Source of the DNA: Anaerotruncus colihominis
Lineage (GTDB): Bacteria; Bacillota; Clostridia; Oscillospirales; Ruminococcaceae
Assembly: GCF_010206195.1 (NCBI RefSeq)
Contig: NZ_VIQT01000008.1
Span: 62,001-126,000, forward strand
Reading direction: 5' to 3'
Length of the DNA stretch: 64,000 nucleotides
A program made the position numbers and the translations under genes. The first letter of the stretch is position 1; each line of letters begins with the position of its first letter. The notes beneath the pieces were generated by a model. That model was not told where the DNA came from. It saw only the letters and a list, made by a program, of their open reading frames with translations, and searched no databases. Positions 1-7,769 of this stretch are shown piece by piece.

Positions 1-650
1 CGCAGCGTGCGCTGCGCCAGGAATTTCAGATGTGTGACAAACCGGTCAAAATCAACGGAAGCCTCATCCAGCGGGCGTCTGTTCCAATCGCGCACAATCT
101 GGAGCATCCGATCGATCAGATGTGTGATATCAACAGCCTCGCCGAGCGATATGTCGTATTCCGCATGGACAATGTGCATGGCGATCGACGCGGCCTCGTC
201 GTCCGGGAAACGCGCGCCTAGTTCTTTGGCAATCAGATCGAGCGCATATTGGCCGATGGAGTATTCCTGTGGATAAAACCGCCTCATTTCAGCCAGCAGG
301 GCGTTGTGAAACATCATGTTCTGCCTGAGCCGCAGGACCGAAAAACTGATGTGGTCGGTCAGCGTGATGTAGATGCTGTGATTGAGCCGCTTGCCTAAAA
401 TTTTGCGGGCATAGGCGATGATGCGGTTTGTGACCTCGATATGTTCAAGCGGCATGGAGGAAAAAAGCTGTTTGAGACGGTCGGTTTCGTTTTGCGTGTC
501 CATGTGAAAGATTTTCTCAATCGCTTCCGGCGGGATGCTGTCGCCCTCACGGCATTTAAAACCGATGCCGCGCCCCATAACAACAATCTCCTTGCCGTTT
601 TCATCGCGCGCGCTGACAATATTATTGTTGATGGCCTTTAAAATTCTCAT
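1..650 (-). CDS. licT: BglG/LicT-family transcriptional antiterminator (C-terminus off the left edge)
   Basis: This is an RNA-binding antiterminator that lets RNA polymerase read through a leader terminator when a beta-glucoside or similar PTS sugar is present. The N-terminus (MRILKAINNNIVSA) is the CAT RNA-binding domain, about residues 1-55, and two PRD domains follow. The expected regulatory histidines are visible at His100 and His159 (PRD1) and His207 (PRD2), the same positions as in Bacillus LicT. About 216 of the usual 280 residues lie in the window, so the end of PRD2 is missing. The ATG at 650 follows a RAT/terminator leader and a consensus promoter, so it probably autoregulates. The PTS or glycosidase genes it serves would lie beyond the left edge. 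The exact symbol is a family assignment. Confidence 0.93.
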   Translation of the reverse strand, partial: MRILKAINNNIVSARDENGKEIVVMGRGIGFKCREGDSIPPEAIEKIFHMDTQNETDRLKQLFSSMPLEHIEVTNRIIAYARKILGKRLNHSIYITLTDHISFSVLRLRQNMMFHNALLAEMRRFYPQEYSIGQYALDLIAKELGARFPDDEAASIAMHIVHAEYDISLGEAVDITHLIDRMLQIVRDWNRRPLDEASVDFDRFVTHLKFLAQRTL

Positions 651-672
651 CCACAAATACCCCGTAAAATGC

Positions 673-719
673 AAAAAAACCAAATTTCGCACAGGCTGTA
701 TCAGCCATGCAAAATTTGG
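673..719 (-). terminator. Leader terminator controlled by the antiterminator
   Basis: An 8-bp stem (680-687 with 712-719) is followed on the minus strand by a run of seven T. Its upstream arm shares bases with the adjoining RAT hairpin, so forming one structure excludes the other. This is the classic arrangement for LicT/SacY-controlled leaders. Confidence 0.85.
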
Positions 720-746
720 TTTTGCCTGCGTTACCAGTAACAACCC
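718..746 (-). promoter_or_regulatory. RAT (ribonucleic antiterminator) site
   Basis: Read on the minus strand this 29-nt element begins GGGTTGTTACTGGTAACG and ends GCAGGCAAAACC. It closely matches the RAT sites of the sacPA/bglPH/licT class, with the two internal loops seen in known RNAs. It overlaps the arm of the following terminator, and the encoded protein is expected to bind it. Confidence 0.88.
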
Positions 747-773
747 AAATGATTTATGAACTTTCTGTTAACT

Positions 774-802
774 ATTATAAGCGAACAGACAAATAATGTC
801 AA
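774..802 (-). promoter_or_regulatory. Sigma-A promoter of the antiterminator gene
   Basis: A perfect TTGACA (797-802) and a perfect TATAAT (774-779) are separated by 17 bp. This is the best promoter match in the window and drives the RAT leader transcript. Confidence 0.9.
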
Positions 803-892
803 CTAGAAAGCCAAAGGAATTTGATTGATTTCTGTACAATTTTATCAGCGATTTCTTGTGCGTCTTGCTGAAACAAGCGTTTTTAAGCGTCC

Positions 893-925
893 AAAAGGGG
901 CATAGCGCACGCTATGCCCCTTTTT
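893..925. terminator. Bidirectional terminator after spoIIID
   Basis: A perfect 10-bp stem GGGGCATAGC (897-906 with 911-920) has a 4-nt loop, with A4 before and T5 after it. It can end transcription from spoIIID on the minus strand and from anything on the plus strand. Confidence 0.85.
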
Positions 926-935
926 CGTCTTGAAT

Positions 936-1196
936 TTATCCATGCGCTTTCATGCGCGCATATTTTTCCCTGGTCGCAATTCCGCCACGAATGTGACGTT
1001 CGGATTTATTGTGGTCAAGCACTTCCTTTACCTGTGCGTAGATGAGCGGATTGATGCGCTTTAAACGATCTGTAACATCTTTATGTACGGTTGACTTTGA
1101 TATATGAAATTCCTTCGCGGTAGCACGGACGGTTGTATTATGTTCAATGATGTAGTGCGCGAACGTGATGGCGCGCTCCTCCGGCAGACCTTTCAA
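936..1196 (-). CDS. spoIIID: Stage III sporulation transcriptional regulator SpoIIID
   Basis: SpoIIID is a small DNA-binding protein of the mother cell that adjusts the sigma-E regulon during endospore formation. The 86-residue product carries the family hallmark helix-turn-helix (VRATAKEFHISKSTVHKDVT, about residues 23-42), then the INPLIYAQVKEVLDHNK and RHIRGG segments that are conserved in clostridial and Bacillus SpoIIID. The start is a TTG at 1196 preceded by GGGGAGG. It is monocistronic with its own terminator. Its presence is the best evidence that the host makes endospores. Confidence 0.95.
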   Translation of the reverse strand: MKGLPEERAITFAHYIIEHNTTVRATAKEFHISKSTVHKDVTDRLKRINPLIYAQVKEVLDHNKSERHIRGGIATREKYARMKAHG

Positions 1197-1291
1197 GACG
1201 AAACCTCCCCTGCAATTACTGTCTATGGCAGTATATGCAGGCCCGGCGGCGGTCAGAACGCCATTTCCAGAGGCGGCGCAGGAAAAGATCT

Positions 1292-1486
1292 TTATTCAAA
1301 TTTCAAAATATCGTTTGGCGTACATTCTAAAATGTTGCATAGCCGCTCTAACGTATAAACGGTAACGCCCATGTTGTGTTTAAGGCTATAAATTGTTCGT
1401 GGGTTGATCCTGTACTTGTGAATGAGGGTGTAGGTCGTCAGTCCCCGCGATTGCATTGTACGCCACAATGGTTCATAGCTTACCAC
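1292..1486 (-). CDS. Small XRE/Cro-type HTH protein (paralogue A)
   Basis: A 64-residue protein that is essentially a single helix-turn-helix of the Cro/C1 type (TTYTLIHKYRINPRTIYSLK, then TVYTLERLCNILEC). It is one of three related genes in a row and shares the N-terminal pattern xYxPLWxTM and the TLxxLCxIxxC motif with the two upstream copies, but is the most divergent. The start is GTG after GGAGGGGG. It probably binds DNA as a dimer. Targets are unknown. Confidence 0.8.
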   Translation of the reverse strand: MVSYEPLWRTMQSRGLTTYTLIHKYRINPRTIYSLKHNMGVTVYTLERLCNILECTPNDILKFE

Positions 1487-1668
1487 GCCTTACCCCCTCC
1501 ACACCTTTTTCTCTTAGTATTGTGGAAAGAAGAAGCTTTGAAAATACTGAAAAATATATCTATAATATGTTGAAAAATTTCCGCAGCTTGATATACTGAA
1601 CTATATAACTACAAAAATCAAATGGAGAAAGAATCGTAATGAACAATTCCGCTTTTTTGCACAATATG

Positions 1669-1722
1669 GGATAAACAAGAAAGGAACCATGCCTTTCGGC
1701 ATGGTTCCTTTCTTGTTTATCC
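1669..1722. terminator. Long perfect hairpin between HTH genes, probable bidirectional terminator
   Basis: Bases 1669-1693 are perfectly complementary to 1698-1722, giving a 25-bp stem with a TTTC loop. The inner half looks like an ordinary terminator stem (GGAACCATGCC) flanked by A-rich and T-rich arms that pair as well. It lies just downstream of the second HTH gene. There is no separate long T tract, so the terminator role is likely but not certain. The rest of 1487-1743 shows no gene. Confidence 0.65.
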
Positions 1723-1743
1723 GGGGAAAATAGGGAGGAGAGA

Positions 1744-1953
1744 CTACAGCTCGCCGTCGGGGACGTACTCGACGATTTCCCCAATCTGACAATTGAAAAT
1801 TTTGCACAGCTTATCAAGCGTATGCGTTGATACAGGCAGGTTTGCCTGTAGACGCTGAACCGTTGCATGACTCATGCCATATATCACCCGCAGGGTGTAG
1901 GTGGTCGCTTTTTTTCTGGCCATGGTTTCCCACAGAGGTCGATATCGAATCAC
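1744..1953 (-). CDS. Small XRE/Cro-type HTH protein (paralogue B)
   Basis: A 69-residue single-domain HTH protein (ATTYTLRVIYGMSHATVQRL followed by STHTLDKLCKIFNC). It is roughly 70 percent identical by eye to the next gene upstream (paralogue C), which points to a recent tandem duplication. The start is GTG with an AGGAGG site 8 bp upstream. The acidic tail VEYVPDGEL resembles that of paralogue C. Such proteins commonly repress their own promoter. The target here is unknown. Confidence 0.82.
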   Translation of the reverse strand: MIRYRPLWETMARKKATTYTLRVIYGMSHATVQRLQANLPVSTHTLDKLCKIFNCQIGEIVEYVPDGEL

Positions 1954-2035
1954 GGTTCTGCCTCCTGTGCTTTAAATTGTGCGGGTAAGAAGCACGGCCG
2001 GCACAGGGCTGCCGTCTGACCATGCCATGTGTGGC

Positions 2036-2245
2036 TCACAAGGCTTCATCCGGCATATATTCCGCCACTTCATCCAGCCGGCAATCAAGAATTTTGCACA
2101 GGCGGTCGAGCGTGTAAGTGGAAACAGGCAAGTTTTTTTGCAGTCTTTGAACCGTTGAATGGCTGATGCTGTGAATTTCCCTTAATGTGTAAGTTGTCGC
2201 TTTTTTTTCTGCCATCGTTTTCCATAACGGTCCATATGAAATCAC
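2036..2245 (-). CDS. Small XRE/Cro-type HTH protein (paralogue C)
   Basis: A 69-residue HTH protein (ATTYTLREIHSISHSTVQRL, then STYTLDRLCKILDC). The GTG at 2245 is chosen because it aligns exactly with the starts and lengths of paralogues A and B and follows AAGGGG. An upstream in-frame ATG at 2272 is possible. It is the first gene of the three-gene minus-strand array, and paired palindromes lie 26-75 bp upstream. It probably controls the array. Confidence 0.8.
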   Translation of the reverse strand: MISYGPLWKTMAEKKATTYTLREIHSISHSTVQRLQKNLPVSTYTLDRLCKILDCRLDEVAEYMPDEAL

Positions 2246-2270
2246 GCCGCCCAACCCCTTTACATCCTTC

Positions 2271-2320
2271 ATTATGGCTGTTATAATGGCCATAATGTAT
2301 GGCTGTTATTTGGCCATACA
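2271..2320. promoter_or_regulatory. Twin palindromes, candidate operators of the HTH array
   Basis: There are two similar interrupted palindromes in tandem: ATTATGGC/GCCATAAT at 2271-2278 and 2289-2296, and TGTATGGC/GCCATACA at 2296-2303 and 2313-2320. The repeated core is TATGGCTGTTAT with a period of about 25 bp. Their position just upstream of a small Cro-like gene suggests protein-binding sites. That role is inferred. Confidence 0.55.
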
Positions 2321-2521
2321 GGGATGAGCCGGCGCCTTTAGTTGCAAGAGGCGGTCAGGTATCTGTGAGACAGGTCATGGGGTTTTGCTTTTTCGATGGA
2401 ATTCAGCAAAATATTTGAAAAATTCCTTTATACGATCTTCGGCACATCTGTACAAATGCATCCTGTTTGCTTTATAATGGTACCAAGCGCCATAGGCGCA
2501 TTGCGAGAGGAGTGGTTTTAG

Positions 2522-3343
2522 ATGAGACATGTGGTTTCGCTTTACAATGGCATAGAAATGCCATTGGTGGGACTCGGTGTCTTCAAGACCAACGGCCAGA
2601 AAGAGATGGACCATGCAGTCCAGTACGCGCTCGAAGCCGGTTATCGAAGTTTTGATACAGCACAGATGTATCAGAATGAGCATATTCTGGGCGAGTCGCT
2701 GCGCCGTTCAGGTATCGCGCGAAGCGACATCTTTCTGACAAGCAAGTTGGACAACCCAAACCAGGGGTACGACAAGGCCCTGCTGTCCTTTGAGGAAAGT
2801 TTGAGAAAATTAAAGACAGATCATCTCGATCTTTTCCTGATTCATTGGCCAGGGCAGAAACGCGCGCGCCTGATTGATTCCTGGCGCGCACTCGAGCGGT
2901 TGCATAAGGAGGGACGCATCCGCGCGATCGGTGTTTCTAATTGCATGAAACGGCATCTGCAATGGATGGCTGAGGACTGTGACGTTATGCCCGCTGTCAA
3001 CCAGATTGAACGCCATCCGCTGCTCAATCAAAACGAGCTGGCGCAGTGGTGTACACAGCGTGGAATCCAGGTTGAGGCATGGGCACCGCTTGTGCGCGGC
3101 AGTTTTGATTTTCCGTTGATTCGTGAGATGGCCGCGCGTTATGGCAAAACACCTGCGCAGATCATTCTGCGGTGGAATGTGCAGAGCGGCTACGCGGTGA
3201 TTCCAAAATCGATACACCGGGACCGTATCTTTGAAAACATCGATCTGTTCGATTTTGCGCTCGACGAAACGGATATGCGCGCGATCGACGCAATGGATGC
3301 GAACGGCCGAACAAGCTTTGACCCCGAGACTTTTGATTTTTGA
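2522..3343 (+). CDS. Aldo/keto reductase
   Basis: An NADPH-dependent cytosolic oxidoreductase that reduces aldehydes or ketones. The 273 residues match the short AKR5-like bacterial class (YvgN/DkgA type). The catalytic tetrad is visible as Asp45, Tyr50 (SFDTAQMYQNE), Lys75 and His108 (FLIHWP). GVSN and the NADP-binding IPKSIHRDR segment are also present. The start follows GAGAGGAG. It appears monocistronic, with a TATAAT at 2473-2478 and a strong terminator after it. The substrate cannot be deduced. Confidence 0.92.
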   Translation: MRHVVSLYNGIEMPLVGLGVFKTNGQKEMDHAVQYALEAGYRSFDTAQMYQNEHILGESLRRSGIARSDIFLTSKLDNPNQGYDKALLSFEESLRKLKTDHLDLFLIHWPGQKRARLIDSWRALERLHKEGRIRAIGVSNCMKRHLQWMAEDCDVMPAVNQIERHPLLNQNELAQWCTQRGIQVEAWAPLVRGSFDFPLIREMAARYGKTPAQIILRWNVQSGYAVIPKSIHRDRIFENIDLFDFALDETDMRAIDAMDANGRTSFDPETFDF

Positions 3344-3361
3344 AATATTGGAGGGAGAGCT

Positions 3362-3402
3362 AAAAAGGCGCCCCTGGAACTTTCGTTCCAGGGGCGCCTT
3401 TT
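3362..3402. terminator. Shared terminator between the aldo/keto reductase gene and feoB
   Basis: A perfect 14-bp stem (3367-3380 with 3385-3398) with A5 before and T4 after serves two convergent genes. Confidence 0.9.
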
Positions 3403-3417
3403 GACAGACGCGCGCAA

Positions 3418-5421
3418 TTAAAAAATGAAACGTGCCGCGTGATAGATAAGGAACGCGGCCGCCCAGGCGATCAGGCATTGGCCCATGGCCATGACGGCTG
3501 CATAGCGGCCGCCAAGCTCGCGGCGCACAGCCGCGATGGCGGCGACACACGGCGTATAAAGAAGCGTGAACGTTAAAAATGCGACCGCAGCGGCGGGCGT
3601 AAAAATCTGCGCGAGCGCCGCCGGCAGCGTCGCGGTATTTGTGCCAGTGAGCACAGCCAGGGTGCTTACGACGGCCTCCTTGGCGGAAAAGCCGGTGATC
3701 AGGGCGGTCGCCGCGCGCCAGTCGGAAAAACCGAGCGGCGTGAACACCGGCGAGATCAGCCGGCCGATTCCGGCGAGCATACTCGCCTCGCCGCCCGCGG
3801 CGACAACGTTCAGACGCGTGTCAAACGTCTGCAAAAACCAGATGACGATTGTCGCCAGAAAAATGACCGTGAACGCACGCGTGAGAAAATCCTTTGCCTT
3901 GTCCCACAAGAGCAGCGCGACGTTCTTTGGCCCGGGCAGGCGATAGTTCGGCAGCTCCATGACAAATGGCACGGGCTTGCCGTGAAAGGCCGTATTTTTC
4001 AGCACAAGTCCGCACAGGACGCCCACGGCCATGCCGCCCGTGTACAGGCAGATCATCACAAGCGCCGGATGCTTTGGAAAGAATGCAGCGGTGAACATCG
4101 CATAGATTGGAAGCTTGGCGCTGCACGACATAAAGGGCGTAAGCAAAACGGTCATCTTGTGGTCGCGTTCAGAGGAAAGCGTGCGCGTCGCCATGATCGC
4201 CGGCACCGAACAGCCAAACCCGATCAGCATCGGCACGAATGAACGGCCCGACAGGCCAATTTTGCGTAGCAGCTTGTCCATAACAAAGGCGACACGCGCC
4301 ATGTAGCCGCTGTCCTCAAGGATTGAAAGGAAGAAAAACAGCACAACAATGATTGGCAGAAAAGAAAGCACGCTGCCTACGCCCGCGAATATGCCGTCGA
4401 TCACAAGCGAATGAATAACCGGGTTAAGGCCATAGCGCGTCAGCGCGTCCGATGCTGCGGCCGTGAGCGCGTCAATTCCCATCGACAACAGGTCGGAGAG
4501 GGCCGTACCGATCACGCCGAACGTCAGCCAGAAGATGACAAGCATGATCGTGAGAAAAATCGGGATGGCAAAATATTTGTGCGTCAGGACATTATCCATG
4601 CGCAGGCTGCGCAGATGCTCGCGGCTTTCTGTGGGCTTGACCACCGTTTGAGCGCACAGGCTGTCGATGAAGCTGTAACGCATATCCGCAAGCGCCGCTT
4701 CGCGGTCGGTTCCAAGCTCTGTTTCCATCTCCGTGACGCTGTGCTCGACCATATCCTGTTCATTCTGTGAAAGCTTTAACCGCTCGAGCATCGGCAGGTC
4801 GCCTTCAACAAGCTTTGTCGCGGCGAAACGCGGCGGAACGCCGGTATGCTCCGCATGATCCTCGACCAGATGCGCGATCGCATGGATGGCGCGGTGTACC
4901 GCGCCGGAACAAAAATCGAGCCGTGCCGGGCGGCGGCGGTCGCGCGCCGTGGCGATGGCCGTTTCGATCAGCTCGTCGATCCCTTCGTTTTTGACGGCGG
5001 AGATCGGCACGACCGGCACGCCCAGCTCCTCCGACAGGCGTCTGAGCTTGATGGTGCCGCCGTTGGCGCGGAACTCATCCATCATATTAAGCGCCACGAC
5101 CATGGGAATATTCAGCTCGATAAGCTGCATACTCAGATAGAAATTGCGCTCGATATTTGTAGCGTCCACGATATTGATGATGCCGTCCGGGTGCTGGTTG
5201 AGCAGAAAATCCCGCGTGACGATTTCTTCGCTCGTATAGGGGGAGAGCGAATAGATGCCCGGCAGGTCGACGACCGTTACGCCGCGCCGCCCGCGGATCT
5301 CGCCGTCCTTGCGCTCCACCGTCACGCCCGGGAAGTTGCCGACATGCTGGTTGGAGCCGGTCAACTGGTTAAAGAGCGTCGTCTTGCCGCAGTTCTGGTT
5401 GCCCGCCAATGCGAATATCAT
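3418..5421 (-). CDS. feoB: Ferrous iron transport protein B
   Basis: FeoB is the membrane Fe(II) permease driven by its own GTPase domain. The N-terminal G domain shows G1 GNQNCGKT (residues 7-14), G2 PGVTVE, G3 DLPG (52-55) and G4 NMMD. The C-terminal part holds the multi-span core with ILEDSGYMARVAFVMD, the GFGCSVPAIMATRTL gate motif and TPCVAAIAAVRRELG. The length of 667 residues is slightly short for the family but complete. It overlaps feoA by four bases (ATGA), so the two are translationally coupled. It lacks a FeoC gene. Confidence 0.97.
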   Translation of the reverse strand: MIFALAGNQNCGKTTLFNQLTGSNQHVGNFPGVTVERKDGEIRGRRGVTVVDLPGIYSLSPYTSEEIVTRDFLLNQHPDGIINIVDATNIERNFYLSMQLIELNIPMVVALNMMDEFRANGGTIKLRRLSEELGVPVVPISAVKNEGIDELIETAIATARDRRRPARLDFCSGAVHRAIHAIAHLVEDHAEHTGVPPRFAATKLVEGDLPMLERLKLSQNEQDMVEHSVTEMETELGTDREAALADMRYSFIDSLCAQTVVKPTESREHLRSLRMDNVLTHKYFAIPIFLTIMLVIFWLTFGVIGTALSDLLSMGIDALTAAASDALTRYGLNPVIHSLVIDGIFAGVGSVLSFLPIIVVLFFFLSILEDSGYMARVAFVMDKLLRKIGLSGRSFVPMLIGFGCSVPAIMATRTLSSERDHKMTVLLTPFMSCSAKLPIYAMFTAAFFPKHPALVMICLYTGGMAVGVLCGLVLKNTAFHGKPVPFVMELPNYRLPGPKNVALLLWDKAKDFLTRAFTVIFLATIVIWFLQTFDTRLNVVAAGGEASMLAGIGRLISPVFTPLGFSDWRAATALITGFSAKEAVVSTLAVLTGTNTATLPAALAQIFTPAAAVAFLTFTLLYTPCVAAIAAVRRELGGRYAAVMAMGQCLIAWAAAFLIYHAARFIF

Positions 5422-5666
5422 TTGGAGGTGTCCTCCTCGATTTCGATTTCGCGCGCATCCTCCAGGCGCAACGTCAATTCATAGCCGCGCAGATGCAGCT
5501 CAATCGGATCGCCCATCGGCGCGACCTTGCGCACCATAACGCGCGTTTTCGGCGTCAGACCCATATCGAGCAGCCGCCGGCGCAGCGCGCCGGCCCCGCC
5601 CACCGTCAGGATGGTGCCGCTGTGCCCAATGGGCAGTTTGTCAAGCGTCAAAGGAATCGCTCCCAT
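5418..5666 (-). CDS. feoA: Ferrous iron transport protein A
   Basis: FeoA is an 82-residue SH3-like cytosolic partner needed for FeoB activity. Typical elements are GALRRRLLDMGLTPKTRVMVRKVAPMGDPIELHLRGYELTLR-type segments, of which the MGLTPKT turn and the final RLEDAREIEIE strand are clear. It is the first gene of the feoAB operon and has a consensus promoter about 60-85 bp upstream of its ATG. Confidence 0.95.
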   Translation of the reverse strand: MGAIPLTLDKLPIGHSGTILTVGGAGALRRRLLDMGLTPKTRVMVRKVAPMGDPIELHLRGYELTLRLEDAREIEIEEDTSK

Positions 5667-5721
5667 CTATATTCAGATCCTGTTTCAATCAATCGATTTT
5701 CAAATATGACTTGCGATTTCA

Positions 5722-5750
5722 ATGATACCCTTGCACGCGTAATTTGTCAA
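5722..5750 (-). promoter_or_regulatory. Promoter of feoAB
   Basis: TTGACA (5745-5750) and TATCAT (5722-5727) lie 17 bp apart on the minus strand. No convincing Fur box was recognised, so iron control is expected from the pathway but not shown. Confidence 0.75.
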
Positions 5751-5785
5751 GAAAACGCGGCGGCACGCCGGAAATGAAATGAACG

Positions 5786-5814
5786 TTGATTTCACGGACA
5801 AAATAAAGTATGAT
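5786..5814 (+). promoter_or_regulatory. Promoter of the first degV-like gene
   Basis: TTGATT (5786-5791) and TATGAT (5809-5814) have a 17-bp spacer. It is divergent from the feoAB promoter, with about 35 bp between the two -35 boxes. Confidence 0.65.
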
Positions 5815-5862
5815 GGAGAAAGCCAAACGGTGCGGCCGGTCCGCCCGGGAAAGGAAGTAACT

Positions 5863-6699
5863 ATGGCATTTTACAGATTGGTAACTGATAGCTGCTGCGA
5901 GCTGGTTCCCGCACTGAAAACGCGTCTGCATGCCGAACAGGCGCCGCTGACCATGCTGCTTGACGGCGTCAGCTACACGGACGATGAGACCCTTGACCGC
6001 GACCGCTTTCTTGCTGCGATGAAGGCGAGCCGCAGCGCGCCGAAATCGGCCTGCCCATCGCCGGACTGCTATGCGCGGCTGTTTTCCGGTGAGGGCGATG
6101 TGTTTGCCGTCACCATCTCCTCAAAACTCAGCGGTTCTTATAACAGCGCCCAAATCGGCCGCACACTCGCGCTTGCCGCGCGCCCCAATCAGAAAATCCA
6201 TGTATTTGATTCCTGTTCGGCGTCGGCCGGCGAGCTGGCGGTTTCCCTGCGCATTGCGGAGTATGTGCAGGCGGGGCTTGGCTTTGACGAGATCGTTTCA
6301 AAAACAGAAGCATTCATCCGCAAAATGCGCACCTTTTTCATTGCGGAAAGCCTTGATACGCTGATCAAATCGGGGCGGATGGGGCGTATAACCGGTTACG
6401 TGGCCTCGGCAATGTCGCTGCGGCCGATTATGACAGCCGACCATGGCGAAATCAAGCTGTATGAAAAGGCGCGCGGCTCTGTACGCGCTTTTACGCGCCT
6501 GGTCGATATCATTGGGGAGTGCGGCGCCGACCTGTCAAAACGCACGCTGGTCGTTTCCCACTGCCATAACGAGCGCCAGGCTGCCTTTGTCGCCGCCGAG
6601 GCAAAGCGGCGTTACCCGTTTGAGGACGTGGTGGTTGTGCCCACGGGGGGACTCAGCTCCATGTATGTCAACAGCGGCGGCGTGATCATTGCGTTTTAG
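5863..6699 (+). CDS. DegV family fatty-acid-binding protein
   Basis: DegV/FakB proteins bind a fatty acid in a two-domain EDD fold. Many present it to the FakA kinase for phosphorylation. The N-terminus FYRLVTDSCCELVP is the family signature, and ISSKLSGSYNSAQIGR forms the head-group pocket. The 278-residue length is normal. The ATG at 5863 is chosen because GGAAAGGAAGT precedes it and the family start aligns; an upstream in-frame ATG has no ribosome site. There is no fakA nearby. A second DegV gene lies at 27957-28880. Confidence 0.92.
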   Translation: MAFYRLVTDSCCELVPALKTRLHAEQAPLTMLLDGVSYTDDETLDRDRFLAAMKASRSAPKSACPSPDCYARLFSGEGDVFAVTISSKLSGSYNSAQIGRTLALAARPNQKIHVFDSCSASAGELAVSLRIAEYVQAGLGFDEIVSKTEAFIRKMRTFFIAESLDTLIKSGRMGRITGYVASAMSLRPIMTADHGEIKLYEKARGSVRAFTRLVDIIGECGADLSKRTLVVSHCHNERQAAFVAAEAKRRYPFEDVVVVPTGGLSSMYVNSGGVIIAF

Positions 6700-6735
6700 A
6701 TGGTTCCCGGGCCGCGGCGGCGCTTTCTGGAACAC

Positions 6736-6774
6736 AAAAAGGAGGCTGGGCACAGATGTGCCAGCCTCCTTTTT
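6736..6774. terminator. Terminator after degV-like gene
   Basis: AAAAAGGAGGCTGG pairs with CCAGCCTCCTTTTT around a small inner stem with one bulged G. It also faces the convergent gene that ends at 6787. Confidence 0.85.
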
Positions 6775-6786
6775 CATATTTCATAT

Positions 6787-7635
6787 TCAGGGACGCTTCC
6801 GAGACGACCGTTTGAATGTAAAGTCCAATTCACGCACGACGCCTTTTGCATCATAGACACGCGCTCCCTCGCCCGGCCGGCTGATGCCAAGCTCCTTATA
6901 GAGCGCCCGCTCCACCTCATGCGCTTTCGGTTTTGGGCTGGAGACCGTATCCGGCTTTTTGCTGGCGTCCGCGTCCCCCGGCGCGTCTGTACCCTGGGAC
7001 GCGTCGCCGGCGTCCGGCGTCTGGGGGTGTTCGCTGTCCTCGCCCGATTCCTCCGCGCCGGAAAGCTCCTCGCTTTTTTCGGCCGCGTCGGCGCGCTTTT
7101 CGTCTATGATTTCCTGTTCACTCGGCAGACGTTCATAATCGCCGTTTTTGATAAAGATCTTCTGTTCGGTCTGAATACCGATCATGCGCCGGGCGATCCG
7201 TTCGAGCTGGCCCTTTTTTTGAGCTACCGACAGGTTGGGATTGCTGGAGATTGTGCGCGCCGCGCTCAGATAACCCTGCATTTTGTTGATATAGAGCTGA
7301 TCGGCCTCTTCTTTTGTCTTGCATTTGGCGAGCTGCTGCTTATACTGCGCGCGTTCACGCTTGACCTGTATGGCCTCCTCATAGAGCGTGGGGGCGTTGA
7401 TGCGCAGATATTCCAGCTCCTCGGGCGTCAATTCACCGCCGGAATCGAGCTTGCTTTTGATCGAGGAGATGGCGTTGCTTTTGCGTACGTCGCTCGCCTG
7501 CTTGCGCAGCCTGGCAATCTCCGGGTCCTCGCCCTCCTTGGGCATGGTAGGGTCGGCCTTGCGCTGCTGCCACTTCATGCTAAGCCCCATCATCCGAATG
7601 GATTGGAACACCGATCCGATCACCGGCAACGCCAT
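6787..7635 (-). CDS. Conserved hypothetical coiled-coil protein
   Basis: I do not recognise this 282-residue protein. The start at 7635 follows GAAGGAGG. The first 15 residues are mildly hydrophobic (MALPVIGSVFQSIRMMG). Residues about 30-190 are charged and predicted helical, with KGQLERIARRMIGIQTEQKIF near the end. An acidic low-complexity linker rich in E, D, S and P covers about 190-245, and a short basic C-terminal domain ends FKRSSRKRP. It could be a scaffold or cell-envelope protein, but there is no direct evidence. It stands alone between two convergent or unrelated genes. Confidence 0.7.
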   Translation of the reverse strand: MALPVIGSVFQSIRMMGLSMKWQQRKADPTMPKEGEDPEIARLRKQASDVRKSNAISSIKSKLDSGGELTPEELEYLRINAPTLYEEAIQVKRERAQYKQQLAKCKTKEEADQLYINKMQGYLSAARTISSNPNLSVAQKKGQLERIARRMIGIQTEQKIFIKNGDYERLPSEQEIIDEKRADAAEKSEELSGAEESGEDSEHPQTPDAGDASQGTDAPGDADASKKPDTVSSPKPKAHEVERALYKELGISRPGEGARVYDAKGVVRELDFTFKRSSRKRP

Positions 7636-7769
7636 TGAAAAAACCTCCTTCAATGCTGTCTGACAACTTCCTCTGTTATATATATTCGTCAGCTGCGCCA
7701 ATTCACAAAGCGTTTGGTGAGAAACTTGTGAAGGAAATTTCCAATAATGCTGCCAGACACAGGACCCGG

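Noticed and set aside
5667..5780. Fur box upstream of feoAB
   Set aside because: The AT-rich stretches do not match a GATAATGATTATC-type palindrome well enough to call.
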